Positions 1-9,456 are shown, counted from the first letter of the stretch. The stretch is DNA of 64,000 nt from Actinotalea subterranea (GCF_008364845.1 NZ_VTTP01000002.1:186001-250000); one strand, 5' to 3'. The notes: a model not told the origin generated them from the sequence alone. Translations and numbers: made by a program.

Positions 1-1278
1 CTCGCGGACGAGTCGCTCGTCCTGCTGGCCAACGACGGGGTCCTCCCGCTGAACCGCTGGGAGACGCCGCCGGCGCAGGTCGCGGTCATCGGGCCCAACG
101 CGGACCGGGGCGAGGCCCTCATGGGCTGCTACTCGTTCGTCAACCACGTCCTGGCCCACCACCCGGACGTGCCGACGGGCCTGGAGATCCCGACGGTGGC
201 AGACGCGCTGCGGGCGACCTTCGGGGACGCGGGCATGCCGGACGCGGACGTCGTCGTGGCCGAGGGCTGCCAGGTCGAGGGCGACGACACGTCGGGCTTC
301 GACGAGGCCGTCGCGGCGGCTGCTGCCGCGGACGTCGCGGTCGTGGTCGTCGGTGACCAGGCCGGGCTGTTCGGCCGGGGCACCGTGGGCGAGGGGAACG
401 ACGTGGAGTCGCTCGAGCTGCCCGGTCGGCAGCGCGAGCTCGTCGAGGCCGTGCTCGCCACGGGTACGCCCGTGGTGATGGTGCTGCTCACGGGCCGTCC
501 GTACGCGATCGGGTGGGCCCTCGACGGCGAGGGCCCGCGCCCTGGTGCCGTGCTGCAGGCGTTCTTCCCGGGCGAGGCGGGCGGTCTCGCGATCGCTGAC
601 GTCCTGACCGGTCGGGTCAACCCCTCGGGACGCCTGCCCGTGTCGCTGCCCCGCACGTCGGGGTCGCAGCCCTACTCCTACCTCCAGCCGGTGCTCGGCG
701 GGCCGTCCGACGTGACGGCCGCGGACCCGACCCCGGTGCGTGCCTTCGGCTTCGGCCTCTCCTACACCACGTTCGGGTACTCCGACCTGGTGGTCGACGC
801 GCAGGTGCAGGCCGGCGAGGAGCTCGCGGCAGCCGTCACGGTGACGAACACGGGCGCGGTCGCTGGCACGGAGGTCGTGCAGCTCTACGGGCACGACGCG
901 GTCGCGTCGGTGACCCGGCCGGTGGCGCAGCTGCTGGGCTACACGCGGGTCACGCTCGGCCCCGGCGAGTCGGCACGCGTGAGGTTCGCGGTCCCGACGA
1001 CGCGCTTCGCGTTCTCCGACCGGAGGATGGTGCGCATCGTGGAGCCGGGCGACGTCGAGGTCTGGGTCGGGTCGGACGCCGCGGCGTCGGCCGTGTCCTC
1101 AGGCCCCGTGTCGACGGGGGGCACCACGGGTGGCGCGATCCCGAGCGCTGCGAAGGGCGCCGCGACCGGCGCACCGGGCTCGGCCACGCACCGCGCCGTC
1201 GTGGCGATCACCGGCCCGGTCCACGAGGTCACGACCGCGGACGCGCGCTGGGTGCAGGCGTCGGTCGACGGCGCATGA
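1..1278 (+). CDS. GH3 family glycoside hydrolase, C-terminal part (5' end cut by window)
   Basis: The frame is open from base 1, so the true start lies outside the window. About 425 C-terminal residues remain. The opening ESLVLLANDG...LPL and QVAVIGPNA stretches are typical of the GH3 C-terminal (alpha/beta)6 domain. The end of the protein carries the fibronectin type III-like domain (FGFGLSYTTF, then VTNTGAVAGTEVVQLY). GH3 enzymes remove terminal beta-linked glucose or xylose. The nucleophile Asp would lie in the missing N-terminal half, so the substrate cannot be read. The adjoining GH43 gene makes a beta-xylosidase or arabinosidase role plausible (inference). The stop TGA overlaps the ATG of the next gene (ATGA), so the two are translationally coupled. 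No signal peptide can be judged. Confidence 0.93.
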   Translation, partial: LADESLVLLANDGVLPLNRWETPPAQVAVIGPNADRGEALMGCYSFVNHVLAHHPDVPTGLEIPTVADALRATFGDAGMPDADVVVAEGCQVEGDDTSGFDEAVAAAAAADVAVVVVGDQAGLFGRGTVGEGNDVESLELPGRQRELVEAVLATGTPVVMVLLTGRPYAIGWALDGEGPRPGAVLQAFFPGEAGGLAIADVLTGRVNPSGRLPVSLPRTSGSQPYSYLQPVLGGPSDVTAADPTPVRAFGFGLSYTTFGYSDLVVDAQVQAGEELAAAVTVTNTGAVAGTEVVQLYGHDAVASVTRPVAQLLGYTRVTLGPGESARVRFAVPTTRFAFSDRRMVRIVEPGDVEVWVGSDAAASAVSSGPVSTGGTTGGAIPSAAKGAATGAPGSATHRAVVAITGPVHEVTTADARWVQASVDGA

Positions 1279-2843
1279 CGGCCGTCCGCAACCCGATCCT
1301 GCCCGGGTGCTACCCGGACCCGTCGATCTGCCGGGTGGGTGACGACTTCTACCTGGTCACGTCCACGTTCGAGTACCTGCCGGGGCTCCCGGTCTTCCGG
1401 AGCCGGGACCTGGCCACGTGGGAGCAGATCGGGCACGTCGTCGACCGCCCGGGGCAGCTCGACTACGCGGGCATCGCCTCGTCCGGGGGCCTGTACGCGC
1501 CGACGCTGCGGTACCATCGCGGGGTCTTCTGGGTCGTGTGCACGCTCGTGGACCAGGCCGACCCGAGCCGCGGCGGCAACTTCGTGATGACCGCGACGGA
1601 CCCCGCGGGCCCGTGGTCGGACCCCACGTGGCTCGGTGTCGCGGGCATCGACCCGTCGCTGTTCTTCGACGACGACGACCGCGCGTGGGTGCACGGCACG
1701 CGTCTCGTGGACGAGCCCGAGTGGCACGACCAGACCGAGGTCTGGGTCCGTGAGCTCGACCTCGAGACCCGGCAGCTCGTCGGGCCCGAGCACGTGCTGT
1801 GGAGCGGCGCGGTGCGTGGTGCGGTCTGGGCCGAGGGCCCGCACCTGTACAAGGTCGACGGCACGTACTACCTGCTCGCGGCCGAGGGCGGGACGGACTT
1901 CCACCACGCGGTCTCGGTGGCGCGCGCGTCGGCCGTCACGGGCCCCTACGAGGGCTGCCGCGGGAACCCCGTGCTCACGCACCGGCACCTCGGCCGCGGG
2001 GCCGACCTGGTCGGCGTCGGGCACGCCGACCTGGCGCAGGCGCCCGACGGCTCCTGGTGGGCCGTGCTGCTCGGCATGCGCACCTACGGCGGCTACCACT
2101 ACCCGCTGGGCCGCGAGACGTTTCTCGTCCCTGTCACGTGGGAGGACGGCTGGCCGGTCTTCGCGCCCGGCGAGGGGCGCGTCCCCGAGGTCGTCGACGT
2201 CCCCTTCGCCGGGGCCCCGGCGCCCGCGCCCAGCGGCCTCGTCCCGCCGCACGACGGGCGCTGGACCGCCGTGCGGGGCCTCCCGTCCCAGGTCGCCGCG
2301 CCGCGCGGGGACGGCTGGGACCTGCCGTTGCGGCCGAGCACGCTCGCCGACGTCGACGTGCCCGCGTTCCTGGGCCTGCGCCAGGCGCACCGGCAGCTCG
2401 TGGTGCGGGCCACCGTCCGGGCCGCCCTGGCCCCCGGCGAGGAGGTCGGGCTCGCGATCCGGCAGTCCGAGCGCGACCACGTGCGCCTCACGGTCCGTGC
2501 CGACGACGACGGCCGCACGGGTCGCCGGGTGGTCGCCACCCACGTGCGAGGCGGCGTGGAGACGGTGATCGGCGAGGCCGTCCTCGCCACGCCCGGCGAG
2601 CGCGGTGCGTCCGACGACGCCGTGACGCTCGCCGTCGACGTCCATGACCAGGACTACCGGCTCGTCCTCGACCAGCCCGGGTCCGGGCCCGTGACGGTGG
2701 CGGTCGCGGACGGGCGGACGCTCGACAGCGCCGCGGCCGGCGGGTTCCTCGGCCTGTGGATCGGGGTCGTGGCGTCGAGCAACGGCCGCCCGACGACGAC
2801 CGTCGCCCACGTCGACCAGGTCGAGTACGTCCCCGCCAGCTGA
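1275..2843 (+). CDS. GH43 family beta-xylosidase / alpha-L-arabinofuranosidase
   Basis: 522 residues with no signal peptide, so probably intracellular. The five-bladed propeller signature starts at NPILPGCYPDPS. Asp15 is the likely general base, Asp126 (GIDPSLFF) the pKa modulator and Glu187 (WAEGPHLY) the general acid, all in the expected order and spacing. Residues from about 320 to the end resemble the C-terminal beta-sandwich found in xylosidases of this family. The gene begins inside the stop codon of the GH3 gene (ATGA), so both come from one message and probably trim xylo-oligosaccharides or arabinoxylan side chains together. Which sugar is cleaved cannot be fixed from motifs. Confidence 0.93.
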   Translation: MTAVRNPILPGCYPDPSICRVGDDFYLVTSTFEYLPGLPVFRSRDLATWEQIGHVVDRPGQLDYAGIASSGGLYAPTLRYHRGVFWVVCTLVDQADPSRGGNFVMTATDPAGPWSDPTWLGVAGIDPSLFFDDDDRAWVHGTRLVDEPEWHDQTEVWVRELDLETRQLVGPEHVLWSGAVRGAVWAEGPHLYKVDGTYYLLAAEGGTDFHHAVSVARASAVTGPYEGCRGNPVLTHRHLGRGADLVGVGHADLAQAPDGSWWAVLLGMRTYGGYHYPLGRETFLVPVTWEDGWPVFAPGEGRVPEVVDVPFAGAPAPAPSGLVPPHDGRWTAVRGLPSQVAAPRGDGWDLPLRPSTLADVDVPAFLGLRQAHRQLVVRATVRAALAPGEEVGLAIRQSERDHVRLTVRADDDGRTGRRVVATHVRGGVETVIGEAVLATPGERGASDDAVTLAVDVHDQDYRLVLDQPGSGPVTVAVADGRTLDSAAAGGFLGLWIGVVASSNGRPTTTVAHVDQVEYVPAS

Positions 2844-2918
2844 CCGCCGCGGCTGACGGCCGCGTCCGACCGTCGGCCCGTCCGACCCGCGCAGGCCCAC
2901 GTCGACGTGCGTGCGGCA

Positions 2919-2948
2919 TCGAGCCTGCAGTCCGAGGCGCAGGCTCGA
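2919..2948 (+). terminator. Putative terminator after the GH3-GH43 operon
   Basis: A perfect 10-bp inverted repeat (TCGAGCCTGC at 2919-2928, GCAGGCTCGA at 2939-2948) with a 10-nt loop lies 76 bp after the GH43 stop. No T-run follows, as is common for actinobacterial hairpin terminators. Confidence 0.55.
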
Positions 2949-2979
2949 CGCGCGGCGGATCCGGTGCGACAGTGACGCG

Positions 2980-3648
2980 ATGGGCCAGAGGCTGACGGAC
3001 TCCGAGGTCACCGAGCGCATCGACGCGAGGCACTGGCGGGTCGTCCTGGGCCGCGTGCACGGGACGTTCCGCACGGGCAGCTTCGTGCGCGGGGCGGCGC
3101 TCGTCGGACGCGTGACCGAGGTCGCCGAGGAGCTCGGCCACCATCCCGACGTGGACCTGCGCTACCCCGCCGTGCACGTCTCGACGTGGTCGCATGACGT
3201 CGGCGCGCTCACCGAGCGTGACGTCGCCCTCGCGGCGGCGATCAGCGGCGTCGTCGACGACCTCGGGATCGAGGCCGTGACCGCGCAGCCCCAGGGCTTC
3301 GAGGTCGCGGTCGACGCCCTCGACATCCCCGCGGTCGTGCCCTTCTGGCGTGCGGTCCTGGGGTACGAGGACGAGCGCGTCGCCGCGGACGACGCGTCCC
3401 CGGCGCTCGTCGACCCGCTGGGCGTCGGCCCGTCAGTGTGGTTCCAGCAGATGGACGCGCCGCGACCTCAACGCAACCGGATCCACCTCGACGTCTCGGT
3501 GCCGCACGACGTCGCGGAGCAGCGCGTCGCGGCCGCGGTCGCCGCCGGGGGCCACCTGGTGAGCGACCGCCGTGCCCCGGCCTTCTGGGTCCTCGCCGAC
3601 GCGGAGGGCAACGAGGTGTGCGTGTGCACGTGGCAGGCACGCGGATGA
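2980..3648 (+). CDS. Pterin-4a-carbinolamine dehydratase domain fused to a VOC (glyoxalase-like) domain
   Basis: 222 residues from the ATG at 2980; an in-frame ATG 69 bp upstream would add only a low-complexity arginine-rich stretch. Residues 1-100 match pterin carbinolamine dehydratase (PhhB/DCoH): LTDSEV at the start and the signature EELGHHPDVDLRYPAVHVSTWSH cut here to its core HHPD. Residues about 105-220 look like a VOC-fold unit (VPFWRAVLGY, IHLDVSVPHD, FWVLADAEGNEVCV), the type annotated as glyoxalase-like. The first domain dehydrates 4a-hydroxytetrahydrobiopterin in the family. The role of the VOC unit is unknown. Similar fusions occur in actinobacteria from general knowledge. It stands alone between a hairpin and ilvD. 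Confidence 0.85.
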   Translation: MGQRLTDSEVTERIDARHWRVVLGRVHGTFRTGSFVRGAALVGRVTEVAEELGHHPDVDLRYPAVHVSTWSHDVGALTERDVALAAAISGVVDDLGIEAVTAQPQGFEVAVDALDIPAVVPFWRAVLGYEDERVAADDASPALVDPLGVGPSVWFQQMDAPRPQRNRIHLDVSVPHDVAEQRVAAAVAAGGHLVSDRRAPAFWVLADAEGNEVCVCTWQARG

Positions 3649-3725
3649 CCCGCGGGCGCGCCGCGGAGGGGTCCGGCGCGCCGTCCCGCCCTGACCCTCC
3701 ACTGTGGCGCGTGACGTGGTCGACC

Positions 3726-3731
3726 TAGACT
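3726..3731 (+). promoter_or_regulatory. -10 box of a predicted leaderless ilvD transcript
   Basis: TAGACT ends 7 nt before the ATG at 3739, the spacing at which transcription would begin at or next to the start codon. No convincing -35 or Shine-Dalgarno sequence is visible. Confidence 0.55.
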
Positions 3732-3738
3732 CCGCGTC

Positions 3739-5457
3739 ATGAGCGACACCACCCCGGCCCCGGACGCAGCAGTCGACATCAAGCCGCGCAGCCGGCAGGT
3801 GACCGACGGGATCGAGGCGACGGCGTCGCGCGGCATGCTGCGGGCCGTCGGGATGGGCGACGAGGACTTCGCCAAGCCGCAGATCGGTGTCGCGTCGTCC
3901 TGGAACGAGATCACGCCGTGCAACCTCTCGCTCGACCGCCTCGCGAAGGCCGTGAAGAACGGTGTGCACGCGGGTGGCGGGTTCCCGCTCGAGTTCGGCA
4001 CCATCTCGGTGTCGGACGGCATCTCCATGGGGCACGAGGGCATGCACTTCTCGCTCGTCTCGCGCGACATCATCGCGGACAGCGTCGAGGCCGTGATGAT
4101 GGCCGAGCGGCTCGACGGGTCGGTCCTCCTCGCGGGCTGCGACAAGTCGCTCCCCGGCATGCTCATGGCCGCGGCACGACTGGACCTCGCGTCGGTCTTC
4201 CTCTACGCGGGCTCGATCGCGCCGGGCTTCGTCAAGCTGAGCGACGGCACCGAGAAGGACGTCACGATCATCGACGCGTTCGAGGCCGTCGGGGCGTGCG
4301 CGCGCGGGCTGATGAGCCGCGAGGACCTCGGCCGCATCGAGCGCGCGATCTGCCCCGGCGAGGGCGCGTGCGGCGGCATGTACACGGCAAACACGATGGC
4401 GTCCGTGGCCGAGGCCATGGGGATGTCGCTGCCCGGGTCCGCGGCGCCGCCGTCGGCGGACCGCCGCCGCGACGTCTTCGCGCAGCGTTCGGGGGAGGCC
4501 GTCGTCGAGCTGCTGCGCCGGGGCATCACGGCGCGCCAGATCATGACCAAGGAGGCGTTCGAGAACGCGATCGCCGTCGTCATGGCGTTCGGCGGGTCGA
4601 CGAACGCGGTGCTCCACCTCCTCGCGATCGCGCACGAGGCCGAGGTCGAGCTGACCCTCGACGACTTCTCCCGGGTCGCGGCGAAGGTCCCGCACCTGGG
4701 TGACCTCAAGCCGTTCGGCCGCTACGTGATGAACGACGTCGACCGCATCGGCGGCGTCCCGGTGATCATGAAGGCCCTGCTCGACGCGGGCCTGCTCCAC
4801 GGCGACTGCCTCACGGTGACGGGCCGGACGGTCGCCGAGAACCTCGCCGACATCGCACCGCCCGACCCGGACGGCAAGATCCTGAGGGCGCTCGACAACC
4901 CGATCCACCGCACGGGTGGCATCACGATCCTGCACGGGTCGCTCGCACCCGAGGGGGCCGTCGTCAAGAGCGCCGGATTCGACTCCGACGTGTTCGAGGG
5001 CACCGCGCGCGTCTTCGAGCGGGAGCGGGCCGCGATGGACGCCCTGGAGGACGGCACGATCGTCGCGGGCGACGTCGTCGTGATCCGGTACGAGGGCCCC
5101 AAGGGCGGGCCGGGCATGCGCGAGATGCTCGCCATCACCGGTGCGATCAAGGGTGCCGGCCTGGGCAAGGACGTGCTGCTCCTCACCGACGGCCGGTTCT
5201 CGGGCGGGACAACGGGCCTGTGCGTCGGGCACGTCGCTCCCGAGGCGGTCGACGCCGGCCCGATCGCCTTCGTGCGCGACGGTGACCGGATCCGCCTCGA
5301 CGTGGCGAACGGCCTGCTCGACCTGCTCGTCGACCCGGCGGTGCTCGCGGAGCGTGCGGTGGGCTGGGAGCCGTTGCCGCCCACGTACACGCGCGGCGTG
5401 CTCGCGAAGTACGCGAAGCTCGTCCAGTCCGCGAGCAAGGGCGCCGTCCTCATCTGA
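3739..5457 (+). CDS. ilvD: Dihydroxy-acid dehydratase, Cys-rich ([2Fe-2S]-like) type
   Basis: 572 residues, the length of the plant/mycobacterial class. It dehydrates 2,3-dihydroxy-isovalerate and -methylvalerate to the 2-keto acids of valine and isoleucine. Three likely iron-sulfur ligands are present: Cys61 (ITPCN), Cys134 ([10 protein letters not shown]) and Cys211 ([14 protein letters not shown]). The PCN cysteine is characteristic of the oxygen-tolerant [2Fe-2S] branch. The C-terminal signature TDGRFSGGT is intact. The start is the ATG that follows TAGACT by 7 nt. A second, E. coli-type enzyme is encoded at 20298-22148, so this copy is separated from the rest of the ilv-leu cluster by transport genes. 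Confidence 0.96.
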   Translation: MSDTTPAPDAAVDIKPRSRQVTDGIEATASRGMLRAVGMGDEDFAKPQIGVASSWNEITPCNLSLDRLAKAVKNGVHAGGGFPLEFGTISVSDGISMGHEGMHFSLVSRDIIADSVEAVMMAERLDGSVLLAGCDKSLPGMLMAAARLDLASVFLYAGSIAPGFVKLSDGTEKDVTIIDAFEAVGACARGLMSREDLGRIERAICPGEGACGGMYTANTMASVAEAMGMSLPGSAAPPSADRRRDVFAQRSGEAVVELLRRGITARQIMTKEAFENAIAVVMAFGGSTNAVLHLLAIAHEAEVELTLDDFSRVAAKVPHLGDLKPFGRYVMNDVDRIGGVPVIMKALLDAGLLHGDCLTVTGRTVAENLADIAPPDPDGKILRALDNPIHRTGGITILHGSLAPEGAVVKSAGFDSDVFEGTARVFERERAAMDALEDGTIVAGDVVVIRYEGPKGGPGMREMLAITGAIKGAGLGKDVLLLTDGRFSGGTTGLCVGHVAPEAVDAGPIAFVRDGDRIRLDVANGLLDLLVDPAVLAERAVGWEPLPPTYTRGVLAKYAKLVQSASKGAVLI

Positions 5458-5488
5458 CGGCCCGGCCCGACGGCAGGAAGGTGCGTGG

Positions 5489-6037
5489 GTGGGCAAGGTC
5501 CACGAGTCGATCGGTGAGCGGCTGGCGACGTTCATCGAGTCCCAGCCCGTGTTCTTCGTCGCGACGGCACCCCTGGCCGCCGACGGACGCGTCAACGTGT
5601 CGCCCAAGGGCGGGAGGGGGACCCTGCGGGTGATCGACCCGCACACGGTCGCCTACCTCGACCTGACCGCCTCCGGGGCGGAGACCATCGCGCACCTGAG
5701 GGAGAACGGCCGCATCACCGTGATGCTGTGCGCGTTCACCGGCCCGCCGAACGTCGTCCGCCTCCACGGCCGGGGCCGGGTGGTGGCATCGGTCGACCCC
5801 GAGTTCGCGACGTGGGAAGGACGGTTCCCCGTGCACCCGGGCCCGCGGGCCGTGGTCGTGGTGGACGTCGAGCGCGTCTCGGACTCCTGCGGGTTCGCGG
5901 TGCCGCTCATGGAGCACGTCGCGGACCGTGACCTGCTGGACCGGGCGAACGGCCGCAGGTCCGCCGACGACCTCGTGCGCTACCGCGCGACCAAGAACGC
6001 CCAGAGCCTGGACGGTCTGCCCGCCGTCGACTGGTAG
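5489..6037 (+). CDS. Pyridoxamine 5'-phosphate oxidase-fold family protein
   Basis: 182 residues from a GTG preceded by AGGAAG 8 nt upstream. The protein has the split-barrel flavin-binding fold pattern: FFVATAPLAADGRVNVSPKG near the N-terminus, then LDLTASGAETIAHLRENG and ITVMLCAF. Such proteins bind FMN or F420. Actinobacterial members of this sort are usually uncharacterised general stress or redox proteins rather than true PNPOx. It lies 31 bp after ilvD on the same strand and may be cotranscribed with it. The exact substrate cannot be inferred. Confidence 0.85.
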   Translation: MGKVHESIGERLATFIESQPVFFVATAPLAADGRVNVSPKGGRGTLRVIDPHTVAYLDLTASGAETIAHLRENGRITVMLCAFTGPPNVVRLHGRGRVVASVDPEFATWEGRFPVHPGPRAVVVVDVERVSDSCGFAVPLMEHVADRDLLDRANGRRSADDLVRYRATKNAQSLDGLPAVDW

Positions 6038-6089
6038 CCCGCACGCACCGGGCCCGGACGGGGCCGCGCCGGCGTGGGTCGGCGGCTCC

Positions 6090-6099
6090 CGAGCGCTCG
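6090..6099. promoter_or_regulatory. Palindrome CGAGCGCTCG upstream of sugar ABC importer, candidate LacI-type operator
   Basis: A perfect 10-bp palindrome lies in the 178-bp gap before the solute-binding protein gene. Its GAGCGCTC core is shared with the CebR/CelR operator known for cellulose-utilisation genes in actinomycetes (GGGAGCGCTCCC). The outer bases differ, so the assignment is tentative. No LacI-family gene is in the window. Confidence 0.35.
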
Positions 6100-6215
6100 A
6101 GGTGCCGACCGCGCGGACCGGGCCGACACTGGACCACGTCGTACCCGGGCAGCGTGGCTCGGGCGGCAGCGACTTGGGCCCGAGGGCTCGGTCGCGACGG
6201 ACCCAGGGGGTGGGT

Positions 6216-7475
6216 ATGAGACCGTCCGGCACCCGGCTCGCAGGGCTGGCGGCCTGCGCCGCGCTCGTGCTGCCGCTCGGTGCGTGCTCCGGGGAGGCCG
6301 GGCGCACGACCCTCACGTTCTTCCAGTTCAAGGGCGAGGCGGTCGCGTACTTCGAGGAGCTCGCCGAGCGCTTCGAGGCGGAGAACCCGGACATCGACGT
6401 GCTGGTGCAGAACGTGCCCGACGCCGAGACGGCCCTGCGCACGCGCCTGGTCAAGAACGACGTGCCGGACGTCCTGACCCTCAACGGCAACGGGACGTTC
6501 GGCGAGCTCGCCTCGGCGGGGGTCTTCGCGGACTTCGCCGACGACCCCGTGCTGGACGGGGTCAAGGAGAGCTACGTCGACGTCGTCCGTGAGCTCGGCG
6601 CGGGGTCGCCCGGCGAGGTCAACGGCGTCCCGTTCGCCGCCAACGCGTCGGGGGTGCTCTACAACGTCGAGCTCTTCGCGGAGCACGGTGTGGAGCCTCC
6701 CGAGACGTTCGAGGAGCTGGTCACGGCCGCGCGGACGTTCGAGGACGCGGGCGTCGTGCCGTTCTACGGCATGCTCGCCGACGCGTGGACCGCGCAGTCG
6801 CCCATGGCACCCCTGACGGCCCAGGGCGCTCCCGAGGACTTCTTCGAGGCCCGCTTCGCCGGCGAGACCACGTTCGCCGAGGGGTGGCGCGAGCCGATCG
6901 AACGGCTCGGCACCCTCTTCGAGCACACGCAGCCGGACGCCGGTGCCGTCGGCTACCAGGACGGCACGCGCGCGTTCGCCGAGGGGGAGTCGGCGATGCT
7001 GCTCATCGGCAGCTACGCCGTGCCGCAGATCCGCTCGTTCGAGCCGACGTTCACGGTCGGCTCCTTCGCGCTGCCCGGCACCGACGACCCGGCCGAGACG
7101 ACGCTCGTCTCGGGCGTCGACGTGCTCGTGACCGCGGGCGCCGACGCCCCCCACCCGGAGGAGGCGCAACGGTTCATCGAGTTCCTCATGCAGCCCGAGG
7201 TCATCCAGGAGTACGCGGAGGCGCAGGTCGCGATCCCCGTGCTCGAGGGCTCGGTCAACGAGGACCCTGCGCTCGCCGGCATCCAGCCGTTCATCGAGGA
7301 GGAAAGGCTCGTGGGCTTCACCGACCACCAGTTCATCCCGGCCATCCCGCTCGCACCGCTGCTGCAGCAGTACCTCACCGACGGTGACCTCGACGCGTTC
7401 CTGGCTGAGCTCGACGCGAGCTGGGACCGCGTCGCGCTGCGGCGCACGTGGGGTCTCGGGGCGGCGGCGTCGTGA
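6216..7475 (+). CDS. Extracellular sugar-binding lipoprotein of an ABC importer
   Basis: 419 residues. The N-terminus is a lipoprotein signal: a charged start, a hydrophobic stretch, then lipobox L21-G-A-C24. Lgt (encoded at 39558-40448) and signal peptidase II would process it at Cys24. The mature part follows the SBP_bac_1 pattern of CUT1 carbohydrate importers (LTFFQFKGEAVAYFEELAER, NDVPDVLTLNGNG). AGGGGG lies 5 nt before the ATG; a GTG two codons upstream is an alternative start. The stop overlaps the GTG of the first permease (GTGA). The ligand is probably an oligosaccharide but cannot be specified. Confidence 0.93.
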   Translation: MRPSGTRLAGLAACAALVLPLGACSGEAGRTTLTFFQFKGEAVAYFEELAERFEAENPDIDVLVQNVPDAETALRTRLVKNDVPDVLTLNGNGTFGELASAGVFADFADDPVLDGVKESYVDVVRELGAGSPGEVNGVPFAANASGVLYNVELFAEHGVEPPETFEELVTAARTFEDAGVVPFYGMLADAWTAQSPMAPLTAQGAPEDFFEARFAGETTFAEGWREPIERLGTLFEHTQPDAGAVGYQDGTRAFAEGESAMLLIGSYAVPQIRSFEPTFTVGSFALPGTDDPAETTLVSGVDVLVTAGADAPHPEEAQRFIEFLMQPEVIQEYAEAQVAIPVLEGSVNEDPALAGIQPFIEEERLVGFTDHQFIPAIPLAPLLQQYLTDGDLDAFLAELDASWDRVALRRTWGLGAAAS

Positions 7476-8398
7476 CCTCCGTCCAGCCGGTCGACCGGCC
7501 GACCGACTCCGCCCCGCCCCGTCGCACGCTCGTGGCGGCGCGGCTCCCGCGGGCGTTCGTGTGGATGGTCGTCCCGGCCTTCGTGCTCTTCTTCGTGTTC
7601 CACACGGTGCCAGTGCTCCAGGGCGTGTTCTTCAGCTTCACCGACTCGCCCGGGTACGGGGCGTGGGAGGCAGTCGGCCTCGCGAACTACGTCGCCCTGC
7701 TGAGCGACCCGCGAGTCCGCGACGCGTACCTGTTCACGGCGCAGTTCGCGGTGGTCGCCACGATCCTGACGAACGTCGTCGCCCTTGCGCTCGCGGTCGC
7801 GCTCAACGGCAAGATCCGGTTCAAGACCGCCCTGCGCGGGGTGTACTTCATCCCCAACGTGCTGGCGATCCTCGTCGTCGGCTACGTGTTCCAGTACCTG
7901 TTCACGTTCTCCCTGCCCGCGATCGGGGAGGCGCTCGGCAGCGCACGCCTGTCGTCGTCGATCCTGGCGGACCCGGACCTGGCGTGGATCGGCATCGTGG
8001 TGCTCGCGGTCTGGCAGGGAACGGCGTTCAACATCGTGCTCTACCTCGCCGGTCTCCAGACGGTCCCGCCGGAGCTCTACGAGGCCGCGTCCCTGGACGG
8101 CGCGAGCGCGTGGCGACGCTTCCGCAGCATCACGTTCCCGATGATCGCGGCGTTCTTCACCATCAACATGGTCCTCGCGCTCAAGGGGTACCTCCAGGTG
8201 TTCGACCACATCATGGCGATGACCGCGGGCGGTCCCGGGACCGCGACGGAGTCCGTCGGGGTGCTCATCTACAAGGGGGGCTTCCAGGGTGGGGAGTACG
8301 GGTACCAGCTCGCGAACGCCGTCGTCTTCATGGTCGTCATCGTCGTGCTCGCGGTCTTCCAGCTCCGCGTGCTGCAGCGCCGGGAGGTGTCGGCGTGA
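7472..8398 (+). CDS. Sugar ABC transporter permease, MalF-like (CUT1)
   Basis: 308 residues. The short N-terminal tail is followed by about six membrane segments, beginning with AFVWMVVPAFVLFFVFH. The coupling loop that contacts the ATPase is visible as EAASLDGASAWRRFRSITFP, the EAA motif. The GTG start overlaps the stop of the binding-protein gene by 4 bp. It forms a heterodimer with the next permease. No ATPase gene is present nearby, so a shared MsiK-type ATPase encoded elsewhere is the likely energiser, as in Streptomyces (family knowledge). Confidence 0.95.
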   Translation: MTSVQPVDRPTDSAPPRRTLVAARLPRAFVWMVVPAFVLFFVFHTVPVLQGVFFSFTDSPGYGAWEAVGLANYVALLSDPRVRDAYLFTAQFAVVATILTNVVALALAVALNGKIRFKTALRGVYFIPNVLAILVVGYVFQYLFTFSLPAIGEALGSARLSSSILADPDLAWIGIVVLAVWQGTAFNIVLYLAGLQTVPPELYEAASLDGASAWRRFRSITFPMIAAFFTINMVLALKGYLQVFDHIMAMTAGGPGTATESVGVLIYKGGFQGGEYGYQLANAVVFMVVIVVLAVFQLRVLQRREVSA

Positions 8399-9321
8399 CC
8401 GGGCCGAGCGTCGCGGCCCCGCCGCGGGCCGGGTCGGGGCTCCCGCCCGACCGCCCGGACGTGCCCGGGGTGCCGTCGCGCCGCCGCTCGCGTCGGGCCG
8501 GCCCCGAGGGCCGGGTGAACTGGTGGCTCACGGGCCTCCTGGTGTTCCTGGCCCTCACGATCGCGGTGCCGCTGTACTTCGCCGTGGTCACGGCCCTCAA
8601 GACGCCGGACCAGCTCACGGGCGCCGGCTTCGGGCTGCCGACCGAGGTGCGCTGGGCGAACTTCGCGGACGCGTGGACGCTCACGGACTTCCCGCGCTCG
8701 GCCCTCAACAGCGCCGTCGTGACGGTCGGGGCCGTCGTGCTCACGCTGCTGACCAACTCGATGGTCGCGTACGCGATCGCGCGGAACATGCACCGCCGGG
8801 TGTTCAAGGGCCTGTTCTTCTACTTCGTGTCCGCGCTCTTCGTCCCGTTCCCGATCCTCATGCTGCCCGTCGCCAAGGAGACCGCGATCCTCGGCCTCGA
8901 CAACCAGGTGGGACTCATCCTCCTGTACACGGTCTACGGCCTGTCGTTCAACGTGTTCGTGTTCGTCGCGTACATCAACTCGATCCCGCGGGAGCTCGAG
9001 GAGGCCGCGACGATGGACGGGGCGAGCACGTGGACCACGTTCTGGCGCGTGATCTTCCCCCTGCTCGCGCCGATGAACGCGACGGTCGGCATCCTCACGT
9101 GCCTGTGGGCGTGGAACGACTTCCTCCTGCCGCTCGTGATCGTCTCCGACCCGCGTGCCGCGACCCTGCCGCTCCAGCAGTACGTGTTCCAGAGCCAGTT
9201 CAGCACCAACTACCCGGTGGCCTTCGCGTCCTACCTCATGGCCATGGTGCCGCTGCTGCTCGTCTACCTGGTCGCCCAGCGCTGGGTCATCTCGGGGGTC
9301 ACGCGAGGCGCCATCAAGTGA
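8395..9321 (+). CDS. Sugar ABC transporter permease, MalG-like (CUT1)
   Basis: 308 residues with a Pro/Arg-rich N-terminal tail of about 45 residues and then six predicted membrane segments. The EAA loop reads EAATMDGASTWTTFWRVIFP. The C-terminal region LWAWNDFLLPLVI is typical of MalG-type subunits. The start GTG overlaps the preceding stop codon (GTGA), so the three importer genes form a tightly coupled operon. With the upstream lipoprotein it would import a sugar into the cytoplasm. Confidence 0.95.
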   Translation: MTGPSVAAPPRAGSGLPPDRPDVPGVPSRRRSRRAGPEGRVNWWLTGLLVFLALTIAVPLYFAVVTALKTPDQLTGAGFGLPTEVRWANFADAWTLTDFPRSALNSAVVTVGAVVLTLLTNSMVAYAIARNMHRRVFKGLFFYFVSALFVPFPILMLPVAKETAILGLDNQVGLILLYTVYGLSFNVFVFVAYINSIPRELEEAATMDGASTWTTFWRVIFPLLAPMNATVGILTCLWAWNDFLLPLVIVSDPRAATLPLQQYVFQSQFSTNYPVAFASYLMAMVPLLLVYLVAQRWVISGVTRGAIK

Positions 9322-9456
9322 CCTGACCGTCCGGCGGACGCAGGACGCGCGCGCGGGCACGGCGAGTCTGGGCGTATGCTGACCCGCGTCACGTCGCTGA
9401 TGACGCTGGCCGCACGGTGCGGGGCGCGGGCGTGGCATGACGTCGAGGAGGACGTG

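Noticed and set aside
3433-5646. A 737-residue minus-strand frame opposite ilvD
   Set aside because: No recognisable motif; ilvD on the plus strand is certain.
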